Of a DNA stretch of 64,000 nt, positions 16,179 to 25,251 are shown in pieces. The number at the start of each line of letters is the position of its first letter. Position 1 is the stretch's first letter. Under the pieces are notes generated by a model. The model saw nothing but the letters and a program-made list of their open reading frames with translations. It made no database searches and had not been told where the DNA came from. The stretch covers positions 62,001-126,000 of the forward strand of contig NZ_BDCA01000004.1 of assembly GCF_001613265.1 (NCBI RefSeq), in the 5' to 3' direction. The DNA comes from Nocardia vermiculata NBRC 100427 (GTDB lineage: Bacteria; Actinomycetota; Actinomycetes; Mycobacteriales; Mycobacteriaceae). Both the position numbers and the translations under genes were made by a program.

Positions 16179-17462
16179 ATGAGCGACTCCGTATCTCCCG
16201 GCTCTCCCGGCGGCGAGCGCGGACCCGCGCACCGTCGCATCCCGATGATCGGCCGCGACCCCGGTGAACGGGGCCGCGTGTCCTCACCGCTGGAACTGCT
16301 GTTCGACCTGACCTTCGTGGTCGCCGTGGGCACCGCGGCGTCCTATCTCGCGGAAATGATCGGCGCCGGACATCCGGGTAAAGCGGTGATCGCCTTCGTG
16401 CTGGCGATGTTCGCGATCGTCAACGCCTGGATCAGTTTCAGCTGGTTCGCCTCCGCATTCGCCACCGACGACTGGCTGTATCGAGTGCTGACGATGCTGC
16501 AGATGATCGGGGTGGTGATCTTCGCACTCGGGATCCCGCCACTGTTCCATTCGGTCGAGGAGGGCGACCACATCGAACTGCGGATCATCGTGGTCGGTTA
16601 CGTCGTCATGCGGATCGCGATGGTGGCGCAGTGGTGGCGGGCAGCGCGGGAATCACCGTCGTTCCGGCACGTCGGATACGCGAACATTCGCTGGGTCGTC
16701 ATCGCTCAAATCGGCTGGGTCGTACTGGGGTTCGTACGGTTGCCGGTGGCGGTGGTCGGCGTGGGATTCGTCGCACTCGCCGCACTCGAGATGCTGCTTC
16801 CGGTGCTCACTCAAGGACGGGCGAGTGGAACGCCGTGGCATCCGCATCACGTAGCCGAGCGCTACAGCCTGTTCGCGATCATCGTCCTCGGTGAGGGCGT
16901 GGTCGGAACCATCGCCTCCTCCGGTGACCTGCTCGGCGGCGCCGACGGCACCGAATGGACCTTCGACGCCGTCGCGATCGTGATCGCCGGCGTCGGCCTG
17001 ACCTTCGGCATGTGGTGGGTGTATTTCACGACCCCGTACGGCGAGATCCTGGAGCGCCGTCGCAACCGTGGCTATCTGTTCGGCTACGGACATATCCCGT
17101 TGTATATGGGCATCGCCGGTGCCGGCGCCGGTCTGCATGTGGCCGGACTGCAACTGGAGCACCATTCGGGGATCAGCGCGGTGGCGGTGGTGGCGTCGCT
17201 GGCGGTACCGGTGGGCGTGTACCTGCTGATGATCTACCTACTGCACACCCTGATGCTGTCGGCGACCGATTCACTGCATCTGCTGCTGATCACGGTCACC
17301 GCAGTCGTCCTGGTTCTCGCCGTGGTCCTCGCCGCCGTCGGCGTCTCGGTCGCGTTCTGCCTGCTGGTGGTGATGCTCGCGCCGTTCGTCACCGTGGTCG
17401 GCTACGAAACCGTCGGCCACCGCCACCAGCGCGAGATGCTGGAGAACCTGGACCGCGCCTGA
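16179..17462 (+). CDS. Low-temperature-requirement A (LtrA) family membrane protein
   Basis: A 427-residue polytopic membrane protein with about ten hydrophobic segments. The start region has VSSPLELLFDLTFVVAVGTA, the family hallmark in which E, F and D are conserved, followed by AWISFSWFASAFATDDWLYR. Later blocks HHVAERYSLFAIIVLGEGVVG and the Tyr/His motif of helix 7 are also typical. An in-frame ATG at 16170 would add three residues; neither start has a strong ribosome site. The family is widespread in actinobacteria and its transport or signalling role is not established. Confidence 0.85.
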   Translation: MSDSVSPGSPGGERGPAHRRIPMIGRDPGERGRVSSPLELLFDLTFVVAVGTAASYLAEMIGAGHPGKAVIAFVLAMFAIVNAWISFSWFASAFATDDWLYRVLTMLQMIGVVIFALGIPPLFHSVEEGDHIELRIIVVGYVVMRIAMVAQWWRAARESPSFRHVGYANIRWVVIAQIGWVVLGFVRLPVAVVGVGFVALAALEMLLPVLTQGRASGTPWHPHHVAERYSLFAIIVLGEGVVGTIASSGDLLGGADGTEWTFDAVAIVIAGVGLTFGMWWVYFTTPYGEILERRRNRGYLFGYGHIPLYMGIAGAGAGLHVAGLQLEHHSGISAVAVVASLAVPVGVYLLMIYLLHTLMLSATDSLHLLLITVTAVVLVLAVVLAAVGVSVAFCLLVVMLAPFVTVVGYETVGHRHQREMLENLDRA

Positions 17463-17469
17463 ACCCTGG

Positions 17470-17703
17470 CTAGCGGGTGTAGGGCCGCTGCGGCCACTGC
17501 GTCTGCTGTCCGGGCCATGTTTGCTGCTGCCCCGACCACTGCGCCTGCTGCGCCGAGGCGTCCGGGGTACTCCCGTTCGGAGGCACTGAAAGCATCTCCG
17601 CTCGCTTGCGTGAGTGCTGGACCAGAGTGACGCCGATGAACACCATCCCGACGACGAGAATGATGATTCCGAGGATCGCAACAATTCCGATGACTCCAGC
17701 CAC
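17470..17703 (-). CDS. Small single-pass membrane protein
   Basis: A predicted 77-residue protein with one long hydrophobic helix at residues 1-27 (VAGVIGIVAILGIIILVVG), then a short basic stretch HSRKRAEM and a Gln/Pro/Trp-rich tail ending in WPQRPYTR. The start is uncertain: the GTG at 17703 is the first plausible codon before the helix, and no clear ribosome site precedes it. It is convergent with the LtrA gene, with 7 bases between the stops. No family is recognised. Confidence 0.5.
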   Translation of the reverse strand: MAGVIGIVAILGIIILVVGMVFIGVTLVQHSRKRAEMLSVPPNGSTPDASAQQAQWSGQQQTWPGQQTQWPQRPYTR

Positions 17704-17810
17704 GAGGCCAGTTGTAGCACAACGTTTTCGATCATGGCCGGAACCCGATGGCGCGTTGGGCGATCCGTTGCGACCCCGCGTTGCAGGCGGCGGTGCTCCG
17801 GCAAAGCAAG

Positions 17811-17840
17811 AGGCCCTGACCAGTGGATTGGTCAGGGCCT
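17811..17840. terminator. Perfect hairpin, repeat copy 2, downstream of tRNA-Pro
   Basis: AGGCCCTGACCA at 17811-17822 and TGGTCAGGGCCT at 17829-17840 form a perfect 12-bp stem with a 6-base loop. It lies 23 bases beyond the 3' end of the minus-strand tRNA-Pro and would terminate it. Its reverse complement is nearly identical to the hairpin at 11273-11302. Confidence 0.75.
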
Positions 17841-17861
17841 CTGCCGTGTCTCCACACACGA

Positions 17862-17936
<75 letters not shown>

Positions 17937-17992
17937 TGAGTTGAGCCTGCTGTAGCTTACAGCAGGCAGGGCGGGAACATTAAATCGGCTGG

Positions 17993-19261
17993 TCAGCGGA
18001 CCGGGAGTGGGCGGATAGTGGAGACGATACGCTTGGCGGTTTCGCGGTCCACGGACTTGTCCAGGCCGGTGTCGGCGGCGATGGCCATCACGAAGTTTCC
18101 GTTTTCGCTCGGGAAGGCGAAGGCATAGACCGAGAAGCTGGTGGCGCAGCCCGGAGCCGGGGGCGGGGCGGTGCCGGTCGTCTCGACGAAGGAGCCGTGC
18201 AACTGCCCGTCGAGCGAGACCATCGGTTCGGGGGTGCCGGCGGGCCCGAGAGTGGCTCCGGACCAGCCGAAGGCGGCCATCCGCTTGCCGATATCGGCGG
18301 CCGCCGCGGCCGGCTCCGCCTCGGGGGACAGGGTGAGGAAAGCGTTGGTGCGGGTGTAGTTGGGACAGTAATTCTTGCCTTCCTGGGACAACCCGGCGAT
18401 CTCGAGCGGCTTCGAGCCGGTTCCGGTGCCCCAGATCGCCGTGCCGAGCGGATCGACGGTCCAGTCGGCGGGTGCGTCGTAGGCCGCGCCTCGGTCCAGG
18501 ATCTGCACCACCTGATAGCCGGGGATCATCGGTGCCGGCGTCGGCCCCGGAGGTGCGGGCCGAGGTGGATCGGCGGCCGGGGGCGGGGGATTCTCGGCGC
18601 CCAATGCGCTCACCATGGACGGTGTGGTCGATCCCGCGGCATCGGCGCCGTCCGCATTCCGGCCTGTCACGACGGCGGTCGCCGCCAGTGCCGCCACGAC
18701 GGCGACCCCGATCCCGGTGAATACCCACATCTTTCGGCGTCCCGGACCCGGATCGGGCGGTGCGGGACGTGCCGGTGGCGCACCCGGTGGAGTCCATTCC
18801 GAATGCTGTTGCGGAGCAGGAGTCCGGGGCTCGGCAAGCCATTCCGGGGCGGAACCGCCGGTGTACGGTCCGTGCTGCGGAAAGTGATGCTGCGCCGCAA
18901 AATTCGCTGTGGAAGCCGGGTTGCTCAGTGGCGGGGACAGCGGGCCGTGGTTCGGCTGGGCGCCGAAAGCGGTTGTCGCTGCCTCGGTCCCACCGAGAGC
19001 AGGGCCAGGACCGTACCCGCTCGGCGCATTCGCGCCCACGGACGCGGGTACGACATCCGGCACCCCGGAGCTGTCGGTCGCAGGTGCCTGGGACAGGGGA
19101 GGGGCCACCGAACCCGGTCGTGCCCACGGAGACACCTGCGGCACAGCGCCGTTCGCTGCGCCATCGCCACCGGGGGGTGGTTGCGGTGCGGGTCCCGGTT
19201 CGGCGGTCGCGTCGTCGTGCCGCTGGTCGAACCCACTGCCCACCGTGAACCCCTGCCTCAT
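17993..19261 (-). CDS. Proline-rich single-pass membrane protein with extracytoplasmic domain
   Basis: A 422-residue protein in three parts. The N-terminal ~175 residues are disordered and rich in Pro, Ala, Gly and Gln. One transmembrane helix (WVFTGIGVAVVAALAATAVV, about residues 181-200) follows the basic GRRKM. After a Pro-rich linker, a ~190-residue outer domain contains DWTVDPLGTAIWGTGTGS and single cysteines in NYCPNY and APGCATS that could form a disulfide. The layout recalls mycobacterial type II membrane proteins with a DUF-type outer domain. The function is unknown. The gene ends 56 bases from tRNA-Pro. Confidence 0.78.
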   Translation of the reverse strand: MRQGFTVGSGFDQRHDDATAEPGPAPQPPPGGDGAANGAVPQVSPWARPGSVAPPLSQAPATDSSGVPDVVPASVGANAPSGYGPGPALGGTEAATTAFGAQPNHGPLSPPLSNPASTANFAAQHHFPQHGPYTGGSAPEWLAEPRTPAPQQHSEWTPPGAPPARPAPPDPGPGRRKMWVFTGIGVAVVAALAATAVVTGRNADGADAAGSTTPSMVSALGAENPPPPAADPPRPAPPGPTPAPMIPGYQVVQILDRGAAYDAPADWTVDPLGTAIWGTGTGSKPLEIAGLSQEGKNYCPNYTRTNAFLTLSPEAEPAAAAADIGKRMAAFGWSGATLGPAGTPEPMVSLDGQLHGSFVETTGTAPPPAPGCATSFSVYAFAFPSENGNFVMAIAADTGLDKSVDRETAKRIVSTIRPLPVR

Positions 19262-19282
19262 GTCGTGCCTCGGCAGGTCACC

Positions 19283-20269
19283 CTAGCGCGCCACGGCCTC
19301 CGATTCCGAGACACCGTGGCCACTATCGGACTTCGGGTGGTTCGGCGGGGCGGCGACGAGTGTCAGCAGGGTGGCCTCGGGCCGGCAGCAGAACCGGTAC
19401 GGCGCCCACGGTGAGGTGCCGACGCCGGCGGATACGTGCAGCCGGGTGTGCGCGCCCCAGCGCGAGGGGCCCTTCACGCGCGACCGGTCGATACCGCAGT
19501 TGGTGACCAGGGCACCGAAGCCCGGCAGGCAGAGCTGCCCGCCGTGGGTGTGCCCCGCCAGTACCAGGTCGTAGCCGTCGCCGGCGAAGCGGTCGAGCAC
19601 CCGCGGTTCGGGGGAGTGGGTGAGTCCGATGCTCAGATCGGCCATCGGATTCGGCGTGCCGGCCACCGTGTCGTAGCGGTCCCGGGTGAGATGCGGGTCG
19701 TCGACACCGGCGGTGGAGATCTTGATCCCGGCGACCTCGAGATCACGCCGCACATGGGTCAGATCCAGCCAGCCACGTTCGGTGAACGCGGCACGCAGAT
19801 CCTTCCACGGCAGCGGATCGCCGTGGACCCGCTTGTGGTTCTTGTCGAAATACTTGAGCGGGTTCTTCGGCACGGGGGCGAAGTAGTCGTTGCTGCCGAA
19901 GCAGAAGATGCCAGGGCGTGCCAGCAGCTCCGACAGCGACTGCACGACCGCGGGCACCGCCTTCGGATGCGCGAGGTTGTCGCCGGTGTTCACCACCAGG
20001 TCGGGTTCCAGGCCGGCGAGTTCGCGGACCCAGGCCTGTTTGAGCTTCTGGCCGGGCGTCATGTGCAGGTCGCTGATGTGTAGCACGCGCAGACTCGACG
20101 AGCCCGGCTGTAGCACCGGCATCGTGGCTTCGCGCAGGACGAAAGCGTTGCGTTCGATCAGCGAGGCGTAGCCGACTCCGGCCACTGCGGTACCGGCGGC
20201 CGCGGCGACAACCTTGGCTCCGGAGCCCAGCGCTGCTCGTCGAAGTGCGGGGGACGAGAATACGGGCAT
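19283..20269 (-). CDS. Membrane-anchored metallophosphoesterase
   Basis: A 328-residue calcineurin-like phosphoesterase, equivalent by position and motifs to Rv3683. A hydrophobic N-terminus (AAAAGTAVAGVGYASLI) acts as anchor or signal. The metal-site motifs appear in order: HISDLHMTPG, VVNTGDN, GSNDYF (in place of the usual GNHD), LTHSPEP and AGHTHGGQLCLPG. The enzyme would hydrolyse phosphoesters, possibly UDP-linked or lipid-linked, at the membrane. It is divergent from yqeY and its stop is 22 bases from the upstream gene's start. Confidence 0.85.
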   Translation of the reverse strand: MPVFSSPALRRAALGSGAKVVAAAAGTAVAGVGYASLIERNAFVLREATMPVLQPGSSSLRVLHISDLHMTPGQKLKQAWVRELAGLEPDLVVNTGDNLAHPKAVPAVVQSLSELLARPGIFCFGSNDYFAPVPKNPLKYFDKNHKRVHGDPLPWKDLRAAFTERGWLDLTHVRRDLEVAGIKISTAGVDDPHLTRDRYDTVAGTPNPMADLSIGLTHSPEPRVLDRFAGDGYDLVLAGHTHGGQLCLPGFGALVTNCGIDRSRVKGPSRWGAHTRLHVSAGVGTSPWAPYRFCCRPEATLLTLVAAPPNHPKSDSGHGVSESEAVAR

Positions 20270-20416
20270 CGGTCCAGAATAGGCGACCTGTGTGACGAAT
20301 ACCGAGTGTGTTTCCGCACAGGCATCCGGATTGGGCGCGTCGCGGTGGGGCCGCTGGGCGGCTCGCCACGGCAAAAGCGGTGGGAGTGGCACTGCGCAGC
20401 GGCTAGCGTGTGCCAC

Positions 20417-20881
20417 ATGTCGGAACTCAAATCCACGTTGCGCGCCGATCTGACCGCGGCGATGAAAGCCAAGGACAGCCTGCGCCTGAATACCCTGCGC
20501 ATGTTGCTGGCGGCCGTGCAGAACGCCGAGGTCGCCGGCTCCGAGGCGAAGGAACTCAGCGATGCCGAGGTGATCGCGGTGCTCGGCAAGGAGGCGAAGA
20601 AGCGCAACGAGGCTGCCGTGGTCTACGAGCAGGCCGGGCGCGGTGAGCTCGCCGCGAACGAGCGGGCCGAGCAGGAGATCATCGACGAATACCTGCCGAC
20701 TCCGCTCACCGATGCCGAGGTCGCCGATCTTGCCGATACCGCCATCGCCGATGTCGCCGAAGAGCTGGGCGCCCGGCCCGGCATGCGGCAGATGGGGCAG
20801 GTCATGAAGGTGGCGACGGCACTGGCCGCCGGTCGCGCCGACGGCTCGCGGATCTCGGCCGCGGTCAAATCCCGGCTGTAG
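20417..20881 (+). CDS. GatB/YqeY-domain protein
   Basis: A 154-residue all-helical protein of the YqeY family, homologous to the C-terminal tail domain of GatB. It opens MSELKSTLRADLTAAMKAKD, has LNTLRMLLAAVQNAEV, and the end GMRQMGQVMKVATALAAGRADGS is the conserved tRNA-binding-like helix bundle. It corresponds to Rv3688c in M. tuberculosis. It is a stand-alone protein, probably binding tRNA or acting in tRNA quality control, but its biochemical role is not settled. Confidence 0.9.
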   Translation: MSELKSTLRADLTAAMKAKDSLRLNTLRMLLAAVQNAEVAGSEAKELSDAEVIAVLGKEAKKRNEAAVVYEQAGRGELAANERAEQEIIDEYLPTPLTDAEVADLADTAIADVAEELGARPGMRQMGQVMKVATALAAGRADGSRISAAVKSRL

Positions 20882-20931
20882 CTCGCAACCGGTTCCCCGG
20901 CGGGAGCCCGCAGCCGGATCCGTGCACGCAA

Positions 20932-20961
20932 GAGGCCGGCGAATTCTCATTCGCCGGCCTC
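20932..20961. terminator. Bidirectional hairpin between yqeY and ponA2
   Basis: Perfect 13-bp stem, GAGGCCGGCGAAT at 20932-20944 and its complement at 20949-20961, with the 4-base loop tctc. It lies between two convergent stops and probably serves both. Confidence 0.8.
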
Positions 20962-20971
20962 TCAGCGCCTT

Positions 20972-23347
20972 TTAGCGCGGTATCGGAATCGGGATGGGGA
21001 TCGGTGGCAGTCGCGGCACCGGTGGCAATCCGGGCACCGCCGGCGGTGGAGCCTCCTGGCGGCCCGGACGCGGAATCTCGCGTTGGGTGCCGTCACTGAC
21101 CAGAACCGTCACCACCGAACCCGGGATGGCCGAGCCGTTCGGCGTGATCGCGTTGACCTTGCCCTTGGTCGCCGCCGAACCCGGTGTGGTGCTCGTCGTC
21201 ACCTGGAATCCCGCGCCGATCAGGGCGGCCCGGGCCTCGGACTCCGACATACCGAGTACATCCGGTATCTGCGCGTTGTTGGCGCCACGCACGTATTTGT
21301 CGTCGAGTGGTGGCAGCGCAGGCGGTTCGAATTTGTCGGCCACCGGTTTCAACCCGGTGAACCAACTGCGAGCGGGCTCGTTACCGCCGTAGAGATTGCC
21401 GTCGCCGCAGCTACGCAACGGGAACGAGCAGATCTCGCCGGGGCTGGTGCCGTCGCCGTAGATGTAGGCGGCACCGGCCATCGAATTGGTGAATCCCAGG
21501 AAGGCCGAGGAACGGTGGGCCTCGGTGGTTCCCGTTTTCGCCGAGACCGGTGCGGTCCAGCCCGCCGCATGGGCGGAGCCGGCCGCGGTGCCGTGGATCG
21601 CATCCTGGCTCATGGCGTTGGCCAGCGTGTTCGCCAAGCCGGGATCGATAACTTGTTCGCAGCCCTGCTCGGTGAGCGGAACCTGCTTACCTTCGCGGTC
21701 GACCACCTCCGCGATCGGCGAGGGTGGGCACCATTTGCCGCCCGAGGCCAGCGTTGCCGCGACATTCGACAATTCCAGTGGATTGATCGCGACCGGGCCG
21801 AGCGTGAACGAGCCCAGGTTCTGCTGTTTGAACATATCGGCCAGGCTCTGGTTACCGTTCCCGGAGGTCCCGGGCTCGGTGTAGGTGCGCATTCCCAGCC
21901 GGACCGCCATATCGACGGTCGGCGTGACACCGACGTCCTGGATGAGTTTCACGAATGCGGTGTTCGGTGACTGTGCGAGTGCCTCGGTCACCGACATCGA
22001 CGGTGCGTAACCACCCGCATTCTTGACGCAGTAGGTCGCGGGTGGACAGCCTGCCGCGCCGCCGTTACCCATTCCCTTGGCCGCGAAGAACGACGGTACG
22101 TCGAGATTCGCGCTGGTGCCGAGTCCCTTTTCCATCGCGGCGGCGGTGGTGAAGAGCTTGAAGATCGAGCCCGCACCGTCACCGACCATCGAATAGGGCT
22201 GTGGCTGCACCGTTTCGTGCGCCTCCTGGTCGAGACCGTATGTTCGGCTCGAGGTCATCGCCAGAATGTGATGGGAATCCTGTCCCGGGGCGATGATGCT
22301 CATGACCTCGGCGATATCCGGCAGATTCGGATCGGTCATCTTGTTGACGGCGTCCTTCACCGAACGCTGCACGTCCGGGTCCAGCGTGGTGCGGATGGTG
22401 TAGCCGCCCTTGTCGATCTGCTCCTTGCTGATTCCGGCGTTGTCCAGGTAGTTCAGCGCATAGTCGCAGAAGTAACCGCGATCGCCGGCAGCGATACATC
22501 CGCGCGGCAGGCCCTTCGGCTCCGGAAGTACGCCCAGCGGCTGTTCCTTGGCCGCACGGAATTCCTCCGCCCGGCTCGGAATGTTCTGCATGAGCGTGTC
22601 CAGCACCGTATTGCGACGCTCCAGCACGCCGTCCGGATTGGTGTACGGATTCAGCTTGGAGCTGGACTGCACCATTCCGGCCAGCATCGCTGCCTGGGTG
22701 GCATTCAAGTTCTTGGCATCGATACCGAAATAGGTCTGGGCGGCGTCCTGAATCCCGTACGAACCGTTGCCGAAGGGGACCAGGTTCAGATAGCGGGTGA
22801 GGATCTCGTCCTTGGTGAGTTCCTTCTCCAGCGTCAGAGCCATGCGAATTTCCCGCAGTTTGCGGGCCGGAGTCGTTTCGATGGCTTTGCGGCGTTCGGC
22901 GTCGGTTTTCGCGACCACCAGCAGTTGATAGTTCTTCACATACTGCTGGTCGATGGTCGAGGCACCCTGCTGAACTTCACCGCTCGAGGTGTTGGTCAGA
23001 AATGCGCGCAGGGTGCCCTGCCAGTCGACACCGCCGTGCTCGGTGAAGCGCTTGTCCTCGATGGAGACGATCGCCAACTTCATTTCGTTGGAGATCTGGT
23101 CGCTGGGGACTTCGAAACGTCTCTGGTCGTACAGCCACGCGAACGGATTCCCGGCCGCGTCGACCATGGTCGACACCGCCGGGGCGTTGCCCTCGACCAA
23201 TTCCGAGGAAACGTTGTCCACGGCGTCGGCTGCGCGGTTCGACATGTACCCGAAGCCACCAGCGAGCGGGAACAGCAATCCGGCAACCAGCACGGCCGCT
23301 AGGACGCAGGCGCCGGCGAGCCTCGCGAGCGTTTGTGTGATCGGCAC
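20972..23347 (-). CDS. ponA2: Bifunctional penicillin-binding protein with PASTA domain (PonA2)
   Basis: A 791-residue class A PBP. The N-terminal transmembrane helix (residues 10-33) leads into a GT51 glycosyltransferase domain with the catalytic EDKRFTEHGG near residue 97. The transpeptidase domain has SIFK (nucleophile serine near 396), SPN further on, and KTGTTE near 604. A single PASTA repeat (about residues 685-750, IPDVLGMSESEAR) and a Pro-rich tail end the protein. It starts with GTG at 23347. PonA2 polymerises and crosslinks peptidoglycan at the outer face of the membrane and supports survival under stress. It is divergent from whiB4, as in mycobacteria. Confidence 0.93.
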   Translation of the reverse strand: MPITQTLARLAGACVLAAVLVAGLLFPLAGGFGYMSNRAADAVDNVSSELVEGNAPAVSTMVDAAGNPFAWLYDQRRFEVPSDQISNEMKLAIVSIEDKRFTEHGGVDWQGTLRAFLTNTSSGEVQQGASTIDQQYVKNYQLLVVAKTDAERRKAIETTPARKLREIRMALTLEKELTKDEILTRYLNLVPFGNGSYGIQDAAQTYFGIDAKNLNATQAAMLAGMVQSSSKLNPYTNPDGVLERRNTVLDTLMQNIPSRAEEFRAAKEQPLGVLPEPKGLPRGCIAAGDRGYFCDYALNYLDNAGISKEQIDKGGYTIRTTLDPDVQRSVKDAVNKMTDPNLPDIAEVMSIIAPGQDSHHILAMTSSRTYGLDQEAHETVQPQPYSMVGDGAGSIFKLFTTAAAMEKGLGTSANLDVPSFFAAKGMGNGGAAGCPPATYCVKNAGGYAPSMSVTEALAQSPNTAFVKLIQDVGVTPTVDMAVRLGMRTYTEPGTSGNGNQSLADMFKQQNLGSFTLGPVAINPLELSNVAATLASGGKWCPPSPIAEVVDREGKQVPLTEQGCEQVIDPGLANTLANAMSQDAIHGTAAGSAHAAGWTAPVSAKTGTTEAHRSSAFLGFTNSMAGAAYIYGDGTSPGEICSFPLRSCGDGNLYGGNEPARSWFTGLKPVADKFEPPALPPLDDKYVRGANNAQIPDVLGMSESEARAALIGAGFQVTTSTTPGSAATKGKVNAITPNGSAIPGSVVTVLVSDGTQREIPRPGRQEAPPPAVPGLPPVPRLPPIPIPIPIPR

Positions 23348-23504
23348 GGATCACAGCCTAATTGGCCCGGCCGACCTTCGGCGGTGCGCGGTAGGCGGCG
23401 CGCCTCGGCGCCAGGTCACCGATGCCCCGCAGGGACGGGCGTACCAGAAAATCCGGGCATGGTCTTGCGCTCACCCCATACCTTTACCTAGATTGAGAAC
23501 TCAG

Positions 23505-23520
23505 TGTGATAGAGCTAACA
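23505..23520. promoter_or_regulatory. Possible CRP/GlxR-type site upstream of whiB4
   Basis: TGTGATAGAGCTAACA keeps the TGTGA half and four of five bases of the TCACA half of the CRP consensus TGTGAnnnnnnTCACA. It lies about 110 bases upstream of the whiB4 start in the ponA2-whiB4 divergent region. The second half is imperfect, so it may be a chance match. Confidence 0.35.
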
Positions 23521-23628
23521 CTCAATGAGGAATGTGGTGCGGAGCGCAGCGGGGTTGGGTTGCTGTGGGCTGCACGCGATTCCGGAGCGCCGTTGACCCG
23601 GTGTTCGGACTGCAAAGGGGCACACCAA

Positions 23629-23952
23629 ATGCACATGACTACCCCCATCGCTCGATTGGACGTGGAGCAGGCCGAAGCGAGGATCGCCTGGGTATCCCAG
23701 GCCCGATGCAAGGAAGTGGATCCCGACCAGTTGTTCGTCCGCGGTGCGGCCCAGCGCAAGGCCGCCACGATCTGTCGGCACTGCCCGGTACTGATGGAAT
23801 GCGGAGCCGACGCGCTCGACAATCGGGTGGAATTCGGTGTGTGGGGTGGGATGACCGAGCGGCAGCGCCGCGCGCTGCTCAAACAGCATCCCGAAGTGAC
23901 ATCCTGGGCGGACTTCTTCCGAGCCCAGCGCCAGCAGAAGGTCGCGATCTGA
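23629..23952 (+). CDS. whiB4: WhiB-family iron-sulfur redox regulator (WhiB4)
   Basis: A 107-residue WhiB protein. Four cysteines sit at 27, 49, 52 and 58 in the CxxCx5C pattern (CRHCPVLMEC) and hold a [4Fe-4S] cluster; the signature turn is GVWGGMTERQRRAL. WhiB4 (Rv3681c) senses oxygen and nitric oxide and, once its cluster is lost, binds DNA and represses antioxidant genes. ATG at 23629 follows AAAGGGG. The position between ponA2 and the ArsA-like pair is the same as in M. tuberculosis. Confidence 0.93.
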   Translation: MHMTTPIARLDVEQAEARIAWVSQARCKEVDPDQLFVRGAAQRKAATICRHCPVLMECGADALDNRVEFGVWGGMTERQRRALLKQHPEVTSWADFFRAQRQQKVAI

Positions 23953-24024
23953 CCGACGCCAACTTCCGGCAGGTGACGTGCGGAATCGGGACCGCACGTC
24001 ACCACGCCGGAAACTCGGGGAGCG

Positions 24025-25251
24025 TCAGGAAACCGATGGCTTCACGTTCGAGGTGATCCCGGCGAGCTGTTCGCCGACCACTCGCAGGGCGTCCAGATCC
24101 GAGACCTCGAACGGCAGGGCCGTGACGGCGACGATCGGCACCCGCGGATGTGCGCCGGTGAATCGGTGCAGCAGGTTCCGTTCGCGCTTCGCGGTCACCG
24201 CGCGGTGCGCGTGAATACGCAGGATGTCCGCGGTCAGGGTGGCGGGATCGGTCACCGATTCCGACGCGGCCGTGGTTTCGCCCGAGGTGCCGTCGGTATG
24301 GCTGCCGGCGCCGGGACTCAACCGGTCGGCCGCGGCGGCCGCCTGCGCCGGGGACAGGCCGCACAACAGCGGGTGGGTGCGATTGAGCACCAGCCCGGCC
24401 AAGGGCATCTTGTCGGTGGAGAGCCGATCCACGAAGAACGAGGCCTCGCGGAGCGCGTCGGGTTCCGCGGCGGCCACCACCAGGAAGTGGGTCCCCGGGC
24501 GGGAGAGCATGGCGTAGGTGCGTTCGGCGCGGTCCTGGAAGCCGCCGAACATCGATTCCAGCGATTGCAGGAATCCGGACGCGTCCTTGAGCATCTGGCC
24601 GCCGACGATGGTGGACACACCACGTACCGCCAGGCTCATCGCGCCGGTGACGAATCGGCCGACGCCGCGGCCCGGTGCCATGATCACGCGGATCATCCGG
24701 CCGTTGAGAAAATTCCCCAGCCGCTTGGGCGCGTCGAGGAAGTCCAGTGCGTTGCGCGAGGGCGGCGTGTCGACGACGACCAGATCCCAATCTCGCTTGG
24801 AGACCAGCTGCCCCAGCTTCTCCATCGCCATGTACTCCTGCGTTCCGCCGAAGGAGGACGCGACGGTCTGATAGAAGGGGTTGGCGAAGATCTGCTCGGC
24901 CTTGTCCGGGCTGGTGTGCTCGAGCACCATCTCGTCGAAGGTGCGGCGCATGTTGAGCATCATCGCGTAGAGCTCACCCTTGGCGGTCTCCGGCAGCGCG
25001 ACCCGTTGCGGAGCATTGCCGAGGTCGCTGACGCCCAGGGACTGTGCCAGCCGGCGTGCCGGATCGATGGTCAGCACCACGACCCTGCGGCCTCGCTCGG
25101 CCGCGCGCAATGCGATCGCCGCGGCGGAGGTGGTCTTGCCGACTCCGCCGGACCCGCAGCACACCACGACCCGTGCCGTCGGATCATCGATGATCGCCTC
25201 GATGTCGAGTGCCGGTGCCGTCGGCGGTATCAGCGGACTCGGATGGCTCAT
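24025..25251 (-). CDS. ArsA/GET3-like ATPase, second subunit
   Basis: A 408-residue P-loop ATPase of the ArsA/GET3 class, equivalent to Rv3680. The deviant Walker A is [10 protein letters not shown] at about residues 32-41, with switch I/II segments [14 protein letters not shown] and [14 protein letters not shown]. The start overlaps the stop of the partner gene (ATGA), so the two are co-translated and probably form a heterodimer. In mycobacteria the pair (BagAB) helps survival under nitrosative and glycerol-derived stress. It has no arsenite-type cysteines, so an arsenic role is unlikely. Confidence 0.88.
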   Translation of the reverse strand: MSHPSPLIPPTAPALDIEAIIDDPTARVVVCCGSGGVGKTTSAAAIALRAAERGRRVVVLTIDPARRLAQSLGVSDLGNAPQRVALPETAKGELYAMMLNMRRTFDEMVLEHTSPDKAEQIFANPFYQTVASSFGGTQEYMAMEKLGQLVSKRDWDLVVVDTPPSRNALDFLDAPKRLGNFLNGRMIRVIMAPGRGVGRFVTGAMSLAVRGVSTIVGGQMLKDASGFLQSLESMFGGFQDRAERTYAMLSRPGTHFLVVAAAEPDALREASFFVDRLSTDKMPLAGLVLNRTHPLLCGLSPAQAAAAADRLSPGAGSHTDGTSGETTAASESVTDPATLTADILRIHAHRAVTAKRERNLLHRFTGAHPRVPIVAVTALPFEVSDLDALRVVGEQLAGITSNVKPSVS

